DNA of 64,000 bases from Monocercomonoides exilis (GCA_001643675.2 LSRY02000013.1:1676501-1740500), one strand, 5' to 3'; numbered from the stretch's first letter, positions 35,043 through 47,564 are shown. The notes: generated by a model from the letters alone, not told the origin. Translations and numbers: made by a program.

Positions 35043-36200
35043 TAAATAAACATTCAAAAACTCAAAAAGATATGGTTCTGATTAAAGCTGGAGTTTCGTT
35101 TCTTCCATTTAATTAAAACCACTTGCTTTTCCAACTTTTTACAGGTTTGCTTTAACTTTCTGTTTTTTAATGTTTGCAGTTATGTTCTTATTGCTCAAAT
35201 ATATTTTTTATTTACCACTTTTTTTATAAAATATGTCAAAATATATTCAAAATCTTTTTAATTTATATTTTTTTGTTCAGTAATATCTAATTGTTACGCA
35301 ATTGGCCTGTATTTACTTGCGTTGCGGCTTCATTGGAAAAGTTTTTTTTATTGGGGAATTCTTCAGATTCTGCTTTCAACCGAACCTATTTTCTGGTGCT
35401 TATTGAGTTCACTTTGCTGCTCGTGCTCCAACAAGAAAAGAAGACAAATGTGTGACGCTTCATTCTTCATGTTGCAGTAATTATTGAAGCAGTGACATTT
35501 TTTTATGAGAGGGTGCTTTCACAGCGCGTAATAGCTAATGCAATGAGACAGGGAATTCAATTGTTTGATAGCGGGAGACAGCAGCGGTGGTGCAAGAAAA
35601 GCAAAAGAATGCTTCGATCAGATGCAGGACAAGGAAGCTATTTGTTGCAGAAGCAGAACTGCAGAGAAATGAAACGAACGAGAACTAAAGAAGGAGGAGA
35701 GATAAAGGAATGAGAATAGAGAGGGGCAGAATAGAAAATAAGAAAGGTTATTTTGTTCAATCTATTTAATTCAATCTTTATTTTTTTAAAATCAATTTTG
35801 AACTTTATAATTATAATTTCAAGACCATTTCATGATTTTTTATTATTTTTAACCTGATTCAGATAAGGATAACGTTCTCACATGGCTTTTTTTGACGAAA
35901 TAGACGCGTCTGTAGAATATGCTAGTCTCAGAATTGCGAGCAGAAAACAGATGGTGCGGCGTTGTTGTGCGTCCATTTGGTTGGTGATGGGCTGTAGCAC
36001 GGCGTTCCGAGAGTTTACAGTCGAAGTACAAAGTGCATGAGTCGATTGGGTTGTTTGAGCAGTGGGAGGCAGAGCGGGCAGCGTCTGGGGAGCAGGAACT
36101 GCTGCTGATACGGACAGCTGGGGAAGCAGAAGGGGTGTCGCCGACGCTGCTGCTGTTGAAGTCCCGAGAGGAGATCTGAAAGGAATCGGAGCTTTCGCGC
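35043..36200. other. Intergenic DNA, no gene recognised
   Basis: AT-rich to about 35480. After that a patch of mixed composition with short frames may be eroded coding DNA belonging to the pseudogene that follows. Minus-strand Ser-rich frames at 35849-36586 are shadows of the Glu/Arg-rich plus strand. Confidence 0.4.
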
Positions 36201-39200
36201 GTGACGACGGCGCAGAAGAAGATGAATGTGGGGGAAGAGTACAAGGTGTCAGTGATGCTGCGGGAGGACGAGAAGGAGCGGGAGCGGAGGGAAGGGGCAG
36301 TGAAGATGCGGGAGATATGGCGGGGGCTGAACCGAAAGATGGGAGAGAAGAACGCGAAGAGAAGAGCGATAGAGATGAGCGAGTCGATGCTTGCGAGGCA
36401 GAGGAGAGAAGAAGCGAGAAGAAAGTGGAAGAGGGAGAAGAAAAAGAAGGAGATGAAGACAATGAGAACTGCAACAAGATGGAGGATGAGAGAGAAGAAC
36501 GAAATTTTGTTCAGCGGAGATAACATGGAAGGGAAATTGACGTTGCCAATTGAGAGAGAAAGAGAAAGAGAAAAAGAATTGAACACGAGGGTTCTTTATA
36601 GACAGAGAAAGATGGTATTTCTTAAAGCAAAGTCGATAGAATGATGCATTTGGAGTCATTTGATGGAGGCAGAACATCTATTGTTATTCCTTCCTGCGAA
36701 GAATGGCTGCTGTCAGGAAAAGTTGTGGCAGACGAAGAGTTTTTGAGTTCCATTCAACAAATGAGGGAGGTAGAAGTGGCAGGGGCAAATGCTATGAGAA
36801 GGAGCAGAAGAGGGGATGAGTCATTTTGTGTTGAAGACGAAGAGGAAGAAGAGAGAAGGAAAAGCGAGCTGAGTGTACTGAACGGGAGTGAGTCTGAAGC
36901 ATCGAAGTCTGCTTCGAAGAAAAGCAGACGTGCTTGTGATACGTCTTCAGTGATTTTATCATTATCATCTTCAACGCCTTCTTCCTCTTCTCGGAGCAGC
37001 AAGACGTTTTTCCGCGATCCAAAGGATGAATCCAAAATGACAGCGAAAGGGAAGAAATACAGCAAATAAGACATGGTTCTATTCCAAGAAGACGAAGATT
37101 ATTACTTCGGGTCAAAGAACACAACTACATACAAAGCATTAACCTCATCTATTTCTCAATCACAGGCATCTGCTTCATCTTCCCCTCAGATTTCTTCATT
37201 GATTTCACCACAAAGTGCCAGCAAACCCACAAAGGTTCCACGAAGCAGCCTTCTTGCCACGCTGGAAGGGATGAAGAGGAGGAAAGAGGAGAAGAAGAAT
37301 ACAGATTCTCTTTCGCTGTGTTCATCCCTGACACCTGAAAGGATACTGACTCTGATGTCAGCTGGTGATATTGCGCTTTGAGATGACAAGTGGTTTAAGG
37401 AGGAAGAAAAAGACAGGATGTGGTGAAAGGAGAATTTGATGAAGGTTAAGAAGGAAATAGACGAAAGATTGAGGCGAATTAAAGAAAGGAAGCTGAGAGA
37501 AGAAAGAGAAAGAGAAGCAGAAAGAATTATAAGCTTGCCTTTTTTTCAGCAAAATACCATGAACGCAACGTCAATTGGACCGAATCAGACTCTTCAGTCA
37601 ACGCCTCAGCCAACTTGATCAGCATCATTCTCTTCTTCTTCCTTATCTTCATCATCTCCTTCTTCGTCATCCACACAAATTTCATTAGATAACAATCAGG
37701 TTGTCAATGCTTTGCCTTCTTCACCATCATCACTTTCGCCTCCTCTTTCAATATGCTCTTTATCTCCTTCTTCCACCAGCACCCCATCTCCCATCAATCA
37801 AATGTGGCATCCTGTTCCTTCTTCCTCTCTTCCATCTTCGCTTTCTTATGCCTCACAGTGTCCGTTCCCACTTCGTCACTTTGCTTTCCTGAGCCAAAAT
37901 CGACGGCTAATCCAAACCACATCGAACGAATTGAGTTGGAGAAAGCGATATAGCCGAAGATGGAGAAGATGCAGAAGAAAGAGGCAGAGAAGGAGACAAA
38001 GGAGCCGCTGGAGGAAGAGAATAAGAACTTTGAGAAAAAACGTGAAAAGCTCGAAGACTAGCAGAAGAAGGCGCTGGAGCAGGCTGAAAAGAAGAGAAAG
38101 GAGTTTGTCTTAAATCTGAAAAAGATGAAGATTGAAAGAAGTGAATCGAACTTCAAAAGCGAAGCGAACTAGAGGAAGGTGCGGATGAAGGAGAATGTTG
38201 AATCTCCTCTTGTTGTTTGGATGATGAAAGAGCTGTCGATTCGAGATGATCTGCATTTTGGCAGGCAGGCTGTTCAATTTGGAAGCTTTGCAGATGTGTT
38301 TCCAAATAAAAGAGCATTTTCAGCCTCAGAAGAAGGAAAAGATGACAATTCAAAAAACTTGTCTTCTTCAAAAGAACATCAAAAGAAGAAGAAAAAGAAG
38401 AACAAGAAGAAAATTATGCTCCAAAAGAACATATACATTTGGAGAAAAAGCGAAGCGAAAATGCAAAGGCGTTTTTCGATGCTTAATTTGAAAGCTCATT
38501 TTGCTTCTTCTTCTACTACTTCTTTGCAGAAAAGCATGCTGTTTGATGAATGTCTTGTGAAATACAAAGAAAATTTGCAAGCACAGCAAACAAGCAAAGA
38601 AGATAATTCTTCTTCTGCTTCGGCTTCTTCTTTAATTTCTTCTGCTAATAGTGGTGTAGTTGAAGTTTCGCAGCCTTATTTGCCATTTCCAAGCACATCT
38701 GCTTCTTCTTCTTCTTCAAAGCCTCACTCACACTCTCATTCCTCAAAGTCATCTCATTCAAAACCCAGCTCATCAACAACTTCCTTATCTCCTTCCTCAA
38801 CAGCTGTACCAACTGCTTCATCATCGCCGTCGTCATCATCTTCTTCTATTTCATCTTCTTCATGAGCCTCTCAAAATACATCTGTTTTCAAACAATCTCC
38901 TCATCCCAACCAGCCACTTGCACAGGCACACAAGAAGCACAGCAGCCACACCCTCAAACCGATTTTTATTGCGCATCCACGCCCAACCCTCTCGCAAAAT
39001 CCTGCTGAAATCAAAAGGCAAAAGAGGAAGCTAGCAGCAAGTCAGAAGCGAAACTCATCTCTTTCCTCTTCTTCAGTATAAATTCGACTGACTATTTCGA
39101 CATCTTCTCCACATTCATGCGCAGTTACATATTCTTCTTCTACGTGTTCTACCTCTTCCTCTTCTTCTGTTCCTCAAAAACCACCTTGTTCGCCCCGCCC

Positions 39201-40376
39201 CTCCCTTTCTTCTCTTCTCCATTACTGGGTCGGCTGTGCTGAGACATGCCGGTTGAGAAGCACAATGGAAGACAACGGATTGCTTCTGCCTGTTGATTGA
39301 TAGAGCATTGAGAAGCTTGTGTTCAATGAAGAAGTGGGGATTTTGGATTGCAAACAGAAATATCCTCAGGAGCTGAGGTTAGCTGAGAAAGGAATAAAAG
39401 GACTGCAAGTCAGAGAGGATGAGATCTGGGCAAGGAGGATGAGAGAGAAGGAGAGAAGGAAGAAGGAAAGAATGGAAAGAAAGAGAAAAGAATGGAAAAG
39501 GAAAAGAGAGGAAGGAAAGAGAAAGAAAAGAAGAAGAGGATGATAAATCCAGAAATAAGCTAAATACAAACACAGAAGCAAGTAATGTTGAAATTAACTC
39601 ACAATCGTTGCCTTCATCTTCTCCTTCGTCGTCATCTTCTTCTTCTTCATATTCTTCAACAGAAAGTGTTGAAGAACAGAATGTGAATGCACACACAACA
39701 AATACAGCTGATGTTGCTTTTCTTCAACCTCCTCTGAATATTCCTCCTCCTCCTCCTCTTTCCACTCAAGCTCAATTCAATGCCTCTGCTCTCTTCTCAA
39801 CTACTTCTTTCACATTCCCCTCTGCACATCTTTCTTCCTCTTCCTCTTCTTTGCATTCCCTTTTTCCACTTTCTCTTTCCCTTCCTCTTATTTTATCTTC
39901 ACAACTTGATTCATTTTCATCGTCTCCTTTTCTTTCTTCCCCTTCTTCAATTCCCTCTTATCCCCTTCTTATCTCTCTTTCTCTCAGAGCAAAGAATGAC
40001 AGATTTCAAGGTGTGTCTTTTCATCTGTTTCTTCCTTAACACAAAAGCCTGAAAGCATCGATACGAAAGGCAGAGGAGAGAGATGATTCTCAATGCAGCG
40101 CCGAGTGAATCAACAGTTGAGGAGTCACGAAGAGGTGTTTGGAAGGATGACTCCTCCTCCTCATTTGAACGAGGCAATATTGAGCGCACTGGAGTTGGAG
40201 CAGATGAAGTTACATATGGCGGTGAGGGAAAATAAACAAATGGAAAGGCTTTTTCTGGTGAGCTGGAAGCTGTCGGCATGCACACTCCAACAGAGCTTGT
40301 CGAGCGAGATTGCAGTGAAGATGGAACGCATCATAGTGAAGAAGCTTATTGACTGATTAAACACAACGAGATGAGA
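36201..40376 (+). pseudogene. Large decayed Ser-rich/coiled-coil protein gene
   Basis: A chain of plus-strand segments reads as one low-complexity protein: Glu/Arg/Lys coiled coil (36201-36640), Ser-rich and acidic parts (36641-37620), another coiled coil (about 37950-38170), a His/Ser/Pro-rich stretch (38180-39070), a basic helix (39319-39540), a Ser/Pro region (39608-40039) and an ending at TGA near 40356. Long runs stay in one phase with isolated stops. Examples are TAA and TGA between 37067 and 37620, and TAG at about 37950, 38060 and 38170, where a Gln-rich coiled coil predicts Gln. At least three phase changes also occur. Composition is like the intact gene at 42681, but I see no clear homology. 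No function can be assigned. Confidence 0.5.
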
Positions 40377-40767
40377 ATAACAACGCTGAAACCTCCGATG
40401 AAGAGATCCGTGGTGATGAGATGCTCAACAATGTTACTGATGTCATCGTCGAGCAGGAGCAGAGGCTGGCAGCACTGAGGGCGGAAAGGTTGTCGTGAGA
40501 GAGGAAGAGGGAGGAAGTGGTGAGAGCATGATGAGCAGGGCAGGTGAGGGGGGAGGGAATGGACAGATATGTTGGAGAGGAGAAGGGTGCCTCGGCAAGA
40601 ACAAATGAGCGAAAAGATGAGGTGGACAGGCTTGTTGGCTGCGGAAAAGAGGGTGGAGAGCACAGCGATGGATCCGTCGAGGAGGTTGAAGACTGTGGCG
40701 CAGACGCGAAGAATGAAAAGAGAAGTGAAAGGTGGATCACGTGCAGGTGTTGAGAAGAACGATATCA

Positions 40768-41580
40768 TCAGCGAAATGGAGGAAAAGAAATCAGGAGGAT
40801 CAAGTATTTTCGAAACAGATATGATTCGGATGTTGGAAAGGCAACTCTGGCTGTGGATGCAGAGTACGACAGTGGAGATGGAAGCGCAGGGGGCAAGCAG
40901 GGAGCCGCACTGGCGGGCAGAAGAGCAGGTGTACTGGTCGACGAATATCTGGTGGGCGCGGTGGAAGGTGATAAAGGTGTGGGGGCTGATATCGAGGTCG
41001 GGGTCGGTGGGAGGAGTGGGATGCGATGGAGGTGGTGAAGGAAGGGAGGTGAAGTGGAGGTTGAAAATGAGAGGGGGAGGTTGGGAACATATGCAGCCAG
41101 AACGAATCCGCTGGGCTCGTCGAGGGAACTGATGTCGTCGCTGGGCATGTTCCAGTTGAAATGGGCTGCATCTTCCACCGCCAACACCATTTGCTCGAGG
41201 GTAAACTGCCTGGAGGCATCTGCCTCCCCCAAGAACACCCAGCTGCCCAGTCTATGGGTCTGTGCCTGGCCTCGCCACCTCCTCTGGCCTGACTGCGATC
41301 TTTACACATCCCCCGTCTCCGCTCCCCTTCTCCTCACCCCCAATCATACACCCTCTGCACTCCACCACGCTGCTGCCCCCAGTGCACTTGATCTGTGAAA
41401 ACATTGTGCTCACCACTTCGCCCAGTGTTTCTTCTTCGCACAGCACCAGCCTCTAAGAGCTGATAATTATCAGCCCGAAAACCATCCTCTTCACTTTCAA
41501 AAGTCACCCTTGCATCCTCAATCAGGGTTGAATCTGAACCAAGCAGGGCTGTTGAAGAATTCAAGCAAACTTAGTGATAT
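40768..41580 (-). pseudogene. Decayed beta-helix surface protein gene
   Basis: A GC-rich minus-strand segment. 41564-41460 begins LNSSTALLGSDST and EDARVTFESEEDGFRADN. After a frame change, ETLGEVVSTMFSQIKCTGGS follows, then 41238-41080 with FTLEQMVLAVEDAAHFNWN and SSLDEPSGFVLAAYVPNLPL. The last part resembles the SASLDEPGG...LPC portion of the relic at 8530-10109. Downstream frames are Pro/Ser-rich and unreadable. Plus-strand frames here are shadows. No intact product. Confidence 0.45.
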
Positions 41581-42680
41581 ATCTGTCCAGCTTTCAAAGT
41601 GATTTTCGAAGAAGAAGAAAAAGCACATAGAAGCATATTCAGAAAAATAGTTGAGTAGAATGTTCGCCGAGCAACTTATGCAATGCCAAAAAGAAGGACA
41701 GAGCATGAGAAAGATGAGATCATTAGAGTTGTAGGCTTTTAAAGTGAAAAAAGTGAAAATTTGTGAATTTCTTTTCATTTATTCATTATTTCTTTTCAAT
41801 TCTTTTTAACTTTGTTTGATCAATTTGTTAAGATAACTTCTTTAAAATATTATCTATTTCCAAGCTAATATCAACTTCTAATTGTTGTATATCTGATGAA
41901 TATCTAGTTTTACCATTATATTTTTTATGTGTGCTTTTGAAAATTGATTGTTTTCAACTAAAGTTCTAAGATCTTCAATTGCAATTTTAAATTTTCTTTG
42001 CAATAACATCATAAAATTAATTTTAATATAAAAAATTGATTGATCACGTATTGTCATTATTGTTTTTATGTTTTATAAACCAGTTAACTTATGTTTTATT
42101 AGGTTTATCGAATTATCGATATTTACTATTAATTTTTTATTAATTTTTTCAAATTTTGTAATAAAAACGATTGGAAACAAATTAAAATCAATAAATAAAT
42201 ATTGATAATGATATTTTAATAAATATTTTCATGTATCTTCAAATTAAAACTTTCTTTTCAACCCCACCCTTAATGAAAAATTTTTATGATCAAAAGTCGG
42301 AATTTTTTATGATATCAAAAAAAATCACCCATATAAATAGTGTAACCTTCAAAGAATCACTCCTCCGAAAAAAGTTATGATTTCAATAATAATCACCCAT
42401 ATGAAAATACATGAAGAAAAAAACGAATAAGTCTTTAATCTTTCAAAAAAAACAAATTTTATATAGTAGGAATTCATTCATGGTTTTATTGGATCTTGAA
42501 ATATTAAAGAACGCATCAAAAAGTAATGTTAAAATTTTTTGTGCTTTATATTTTTAAAAATTCACATATTATTATACAAGAACGAATTTTGAATTCAGAA
42601 ATTAATGAATATCTCTTGCATCTATTTTGTTTGTGATTTTTGATCTATAAAAAAATAATTTAGCCAAACATTTTTATTAA
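41581..42680. other. AT-rich intergenic DNA with two stacked MITE ends
   Basis: No gene. Two right-hand ends of the GGGTGATT family lie close together, both pointing the same way: AAAAAAAATCACCC followed by ATAT (ending 42330) and AATAATAATCACCC followed by ATAT (ending 42398). The second is preceded by CTCCGAAAAAAGTTATGATT, the left-type subterminal motif. Their partners are absent, so these are truncated or nested copies. The interval ends with TAA directly before the start codon at 42681. Confidence 0.5.
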
Positions 42681-45600
42681 ATGCTTCAAACCCCAGTTAA
42701 GGTTAATTGTCAATGCTTAATTTTACTTGTTCTTTTTTTATTTTTAAAACTTATTAGAGCACACCCAAGATTAGAACTCCACGTTCAGTTGCGAAGGAGG
42801 ATTTTGAAGGGAAAGAAAAGAGAGATCTTGTTGCAGCTATGAATACTCTTGCAAAAGAAAACGAAGAATTGCTTGCTTACATTGATGTTTTGAAAACTTC
42901 TTTAGATTCTCAGGCCAACAGCATTGGACTTGGAGATCAAAAAGTATCAATTTCAATAATATTTTTTATCATTTTTTTCTTCAATTCATAATTTTTCAAA
43001 TAAATATTTATATCATTTAGGGTTATCTCATAGTGAATTCAGAATCATCAAAACAACGAATTCGGAAATTAGAAGAGGAGAAGGATGCTCAAATGCTAAT
43101 GATAGGATCTCTTGAAAAACAATTGGAAGATGCGCTTCAAATAGCAGAAAATGCAAAGGAAGCTGCTGAAAACAGCAAATCTGAAGAAGAACGAGTGAAA
43201 AAGATTGGGCAAGAGCTTCAGAGCATTGGCGATGAACAACAGAAAGCACTAACAGCACTGAATGAAGAGTTTATGTCTCTCACTGCCGAAAATGAATCGT
43301 TAAAGACAAACGTGCAAAAGCTATCAGCAGACAAAGAGACATTGTCAGTGGATTTGGAAGACTTGCACGCCGAGTTCGTGAAGCAGAAAGATGAGCTCAA
43401 ACAGACGCTTGAAAGACTGAATGAAAGAGAAACGGAACTGGGGCTGCTGACAACGAAACAAGAAGCCGCGGCGAAGGAAGTTGCGGTGCTCAAGCAGGAA
43501 AATGCGTCTATGAACGAGCAGCTGGATGTGCTGACTGAGGAATACCTGGCGCTGCAGAAGAAAGAAGAGGAGGAGTGGAAGAAAAGAGGGGAGGCCGAGT
43601 CTGAACTGAAAGAGCAAGAGAATGAAATACAAAAGCTGGAGCGAGAATTGGAGGAAGTGAGCAAACAGATGCAGCAGACGAACGAAGAGAAGAAGACGGT
43701 GGAGTCGCAGTGTGCGCGGATGGAGAGAGAGAGGAAGGAAGATAAAGAGCTGATAGAGCAGCTGGAGCGGGAGAAGGAGGAGGTGGCGAAAGCGAAGGAG
43801 GAAGGAGAAAAGCAGATGAAAGGCGAAATTGGAGAATTGAGGGAAGGAACGACGACGCTGGCGAAGAAGCTGACAGAGCATGACAAAGCAGCGGAGGAGA
43901 TGAGGAGGGAAATGGAAGCAGAGAAGGAGGAGAGAAAAAGAAGAGAAGAAGAAAATGAGGAGTTGCAGAAGAAGTTGGGGAGTGAGAGGAGAGAAAGAGA
44001 AAGAAGCGAGGAGAAGGCAGAGAGGGAAGTGAAGTTGCTTTCGGATGAATTGAGAGAAGAAAAGCAGAAATGTGCGATTAAAACGGAGGAATTGAAGAAA
44101 ATGGCAGAGGAGTTGGAGAAAGTGAAGGAAGAAATGGAAGAAAAAAAGCAAAAAATGGAGGAAAATGGAAGGAAAGCGGAAGAAGAGAAAGAAATGAGAA
44201 ATGCCGAAGGAGAAAAATTTAGAGAGAAGATAGAGGAAACAGCGAAACGACTGGAAGAAGCAGAAAAAGGGAGAAATTTGTTGGAAAGAGAACTGGAAGA
44301 GAAAGTGAAAGAGATGAAAGAAGAAAGAGAAGAAGAAGAGAGAAGAAGAAGAAAAGACGAAGAAGAGATTGGAATGCTCAAAAAGGAGAACAATGAGTTG
44401 GAAGAAGAATTGAAAAAGCAGATGAAAAAAGCAGAGGAAGAAGAAGAAGAGAAAGAAAAAGTGAAAATTGAGAAGAAAGCGATGGAGGAGAATTTTGGAG
44501 AAGATCGAAGAAAATTGAAAGAGAAAGAGAGAGAAAATGCGATTTTGACCGAAAAAATCGAAAATTTGTCGAAGGAAATGGAGCAATTAAAGAGCAAAGA
44601 GGAAGAAATGAATGAATTATTGAAGGAAGCAGAAGAGAAATTGGAGGAAGAGAAGGAGAAGAGGGAAGAAATCGAGAAAGAAGTGAAAGAAGAGAAAGAA
44701 AATGCGCAAATGGAATCAACCGTGCTGCTGAGGAAGATCCATTCGATGGAAGACGAAGGAGAAGAGAAGGAGAAAGAGATGAGGAGGTTTGCTTCTGAGA
44801 AGGAAGAGGAAATCAAAGAGAAGAAAGAAGAAGTGAGAAAGTTGGAAGCAAAGGGGAATCAGCAAAGGATGGAAAATGAGGCGATGAAGGAGAGGCTGGG
44901 AAGAATAGAAAAGGAGTTAGAAGAAGAAAGAAGAGAAGGAAATAAGCTTCGCTTGCAAATGGAAGCGGAAAAATTGCAATTTTTGAACAAAATCGAAGAA
45001 ATTACGAAGGAAAAAAGAGAAAATGAGAAGGAATTTGAATCAATTAAAGCAGAAGTTGAAGGAGAAATGATGAAAATCCGACGCGATTTGGAGAATTCGG
45101 AGAAAGAAGCAGAAGAATTGAGAGGAAGATTGGAAGAAGAAGAGGGGAGAAGAAGAGATGTGGAAAGGGTTTTTGGAGAAGATGTGATTTTGAAGGGGAA
45201 GAAGATAAGAGAAGATGAAGAAAAGATGAAAGAGCAAGAAGAAGAAATTGAGAAATTGAAGAAGGAGAAAGAAGAGGCAGAAAGAGAAAGAGAAGAAGTG
45301 AAGAAGATTTTGGAGAACGGGATGAAAGAGCAAGGGGAATTAGGGGAAGAATTAGAAGAAGTGAGGAAGATGAAGAAAGAGCTGTGTGATTTGAATGAAG
45401 AAATGAACGGGAAAATGCAGATGATGGCGAAAGAAAGAGAAAGCATGGTGGACGAAATGAGGGAGATGGAGAAAGAGCTGAAAGAGAAGAAAGAGCAGAT
45501 GAGGGTGGCAGAAGCCAAAAGAGGAGAAGAAGAAGCAAGCAATGCGATGATGAAGGCGACGCTGACATCAGAAATAGCAGTGTTGAAGGAAAGATTGAAT

Positions 45601-46745
45601 CGGGCGATGAAAGAAGGAGGGGAAAAAAGGGGGAAAGCAGAAGAGATGGAGAGAGAAAACAGACAGCTGAAGATTAACTTGGCAGTCAGCAGTGAGAAAG
45701 CGAAGATGTTGGAAGATGATTTGAATTTGTGTGTTTCTGAACTGGAAAAAGCGCAAAATCAATTGATTTTGTCAGAAAATATGCTGAACAATGAAAAAGG
45801 GGAAAGGGAAGGGAATGAAAGAAAACTAATTGAAGAGGCAGAGGAGGAGAGGAGAAAGAGAATTGAAGCGGAATCGAGGCTGAGGATGACAAGCGAAATG
45901 CTTCAGGCAAAAGAAAGAAGGGTAGAAGAATTGGAAGAGCTTTACGAGGCAGTCAATCAGAAACACAAAGAACTGATGAGCGAAAGCTTGATGAAGAGCA
46001 TAAATCCGTCTTTTTCGCCTGTTTCTTCTTCTTCTTCTTCTTTTCCTTCTTCTTTCCCTTCCTCCTCTTCCTCTTCTTCTTCTCTTTTATCTTCCTCCAA
46101 AATCTTCTCTTCTCCAACAAAATTGTCTCTTCTTCATTCTTCTCCTCTTTCTTCTTCTTCTTCCTCCTCTCCCCAGCGTTCATTGCGTTCTTCTCAATTG
46201 ATTTCTTCTTCTCCTCTTCCATTCACTCCTTCTGCACAAAGACAGACACCTCTTCCTCATCCTTCCTCTTCTCCATCTTCTTCTCCTTCTCCTTCTTCTT
46301 CTCCTTCTTCTTCTCCTTCTTCTTCACCTTCTCATTCTTCTTCTTCTTCTTCTTCTTCTTCCACATCACCCAGACTCCGCACTACCCCAACAGTCATGAA
46401 TTCTTACTCACCTGATCCTTCTCTTTCTCCTGCTTCCATCCAATTGACTGCTCATTTGTCTTCTTCTTCTTCCACATCTCCCTCTAATTCATCCATTGGA
46501 AATTCTTCCATTCGCTCGCCTTCTTCTTCTTCTTCTTCTTCTTCCACCACATCTTCCTATTCTCCTTCTTCTGCTTCTCACCCGATGTTCACCTCCACCT
46601 TCACCTCCTCACTCAATCCGGCAAAACGCCCTTCTCCTCTTCCTCTTCGATCTCTTCCTGCGTCTGCTCTTTCAGTCAACAGGGCACAGCCTCATCTTCT
46701 TGTTCATGCTCCTCAGAAGAAGATCGGGGTGGAAGGAGAGGGAAG

Positions 46746-46749
<4 letters not shown>
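42681..46749 (+). CDS. 1,311-aa coiled-coil protein with Ser-rich tail, three exons
   Basis: Exon 1 is 42681-42701 (seven codons, ATG preceded by in-frame TAA), exon 2 is 42758-42943, exon 3 is 43021-46749. Both introns (56 and 77 nt, GTTAAT...TTATTAG and GTATCA...ATTTAG) are phase 0. The N-terminal 70 residues are basic to mixed, with a TPR/Ser patch. Residues about 70-1055 are an almost unbroken Glu/Lys/Leu heptad coiled coil of the myosin-tail/SMC-like type. Residues 1065-1311 are Ser/Pro-rich with Lys-Lys near the end. I infer a long rod for cytoskeleton or Golgi/centrosome scaffolding; no motor, Rab-binding or calponin domain is visible. It converges on the 2,559-aa gene 816 bp away and shares a Ser-rich block with it. 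The stop TAG at 46747 runs directly into a GA/GAA repeat. Starting at the GTG in exon 3 would be wrong for a nuclear gene. Confidence 0.75.
46461..46566 (+). repeat. Ser-rich block shared with the neighbouring gene, copy 1
   Basis: The stretch from CTTCCACATCTCCCTCTAAT through CCATTCGCTCGCCTTC to CTTCCACCACATCTTCCTAT matches 48738-48885 in inverted orientation with about two base differences outside the microsatellite. It encodes STSPSNSSIGNSSIRSPS in both proteins. Copy 1 lacks the ISPYFSE insertion that copy 2 has. Confidence 0.8.
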
Positions 46750-46787
<38 letters not shown>

Positions 46788-46895
46788 AGAAGAAGAAGAA
46801 GAAGAAGAAGAAGAAGAAGAAGAAGAAGAAGAAGAAGAAGAAGAAGAAGAAGAAGAAGAAGAAGAAGAAGAAGAAGAAGAAGAAGAAGAAGAAGA
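46747..46895 (+). repeat. (GA)n followed by (GAA)n tract
   Basis: About 18 GA units begin at the stop codon and pass into roughly 37 uninterrupted GAA units ending near 46895. A pure polypurine tract in the 3' untranslated region. Confidence 0.9.
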
Positions 46896-47564
46896 AACAA
46901 GAACAGATGAAGAATGGATATCAATTTTGAATATTTCTTCTTCTTCTCCTTCTTCTCTTTCTCTTTCTTCTCCTCAAAAGAGAAAGAGAGAGAGAAAGAT
47001 GAAAATAAAAATAAAAGTGAAGTTTTTATTATTATTACAATTGTATTTATTTGTTCAATCACCCAACAATCTTTCTTTCTTTTCTAACTTTTTTATTTTG
47101 TTAAGTTGTTTTGATCTGTTCTTTTTCTCTTGTTAAAAATGAAAAAAATAATGTTCAATAAAAAATGTGAAAGAAAAGAAAAGAAAAGAAAAGAAAAAAT
47201 TTAAGTTAAAATTCGTTTTAAATACACTTTCTTGAAGTGTTTGTTGATGATTAATCACTTAAATACTGTTAAGAAATGGAAGAAAAAATAAATTAAAAAT
47301 AAATAAAATAAAATAAAAAAATAAATGTTAAATGGTGAAAATATAGCATAAACACAAATAGAAGTTCATTTCCTATTTTGATGAAAAGGGAATGTAAAAA
47401 CTTATTTTATTCAAAAAAATACTCAAAAAAATGAAAGAAAAGAAAGAAATATCGATAGTTGCTTAAAAATTCAGACACGAAAAGATAAAAAGAAAGAAAA
47501 GGAATAAATATTTTCTTTCAAAAACAAAAAGAAAAAAGAAAATTAACTTTCTTTTTCAATTTCT
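46896..47564. other. Convergent intergenic region
   Basis: AT-rich sequence between two converging genes. It holds small (AAAAG)n and (AAAT)n repeats near 47170-47200 and 47285-47325 and probable 3' ends of both transcripts. No gene was seen. Confidence 0.6.

Noticed and set aside
3113-38172. Alternative genetic code with TAA/TAG as Gln (as in some oxymonads)
   Set aside because: The intact long genes contain no in-frame TAA or TAG and use CAA/CAG for Gln. The broken genes also contain TGA at conserved non-Gln sites, so decay explains the stops better.
43218-44816. 532-residue minus-strand Ser/Phe-rich frame opposite the coiled-coil gene
   Set aside because: It is the antisense of GAA/GAG-rich coiled-coil codons. 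It is pure low complexity with no domain, while the plus strand has a spliced gene model.
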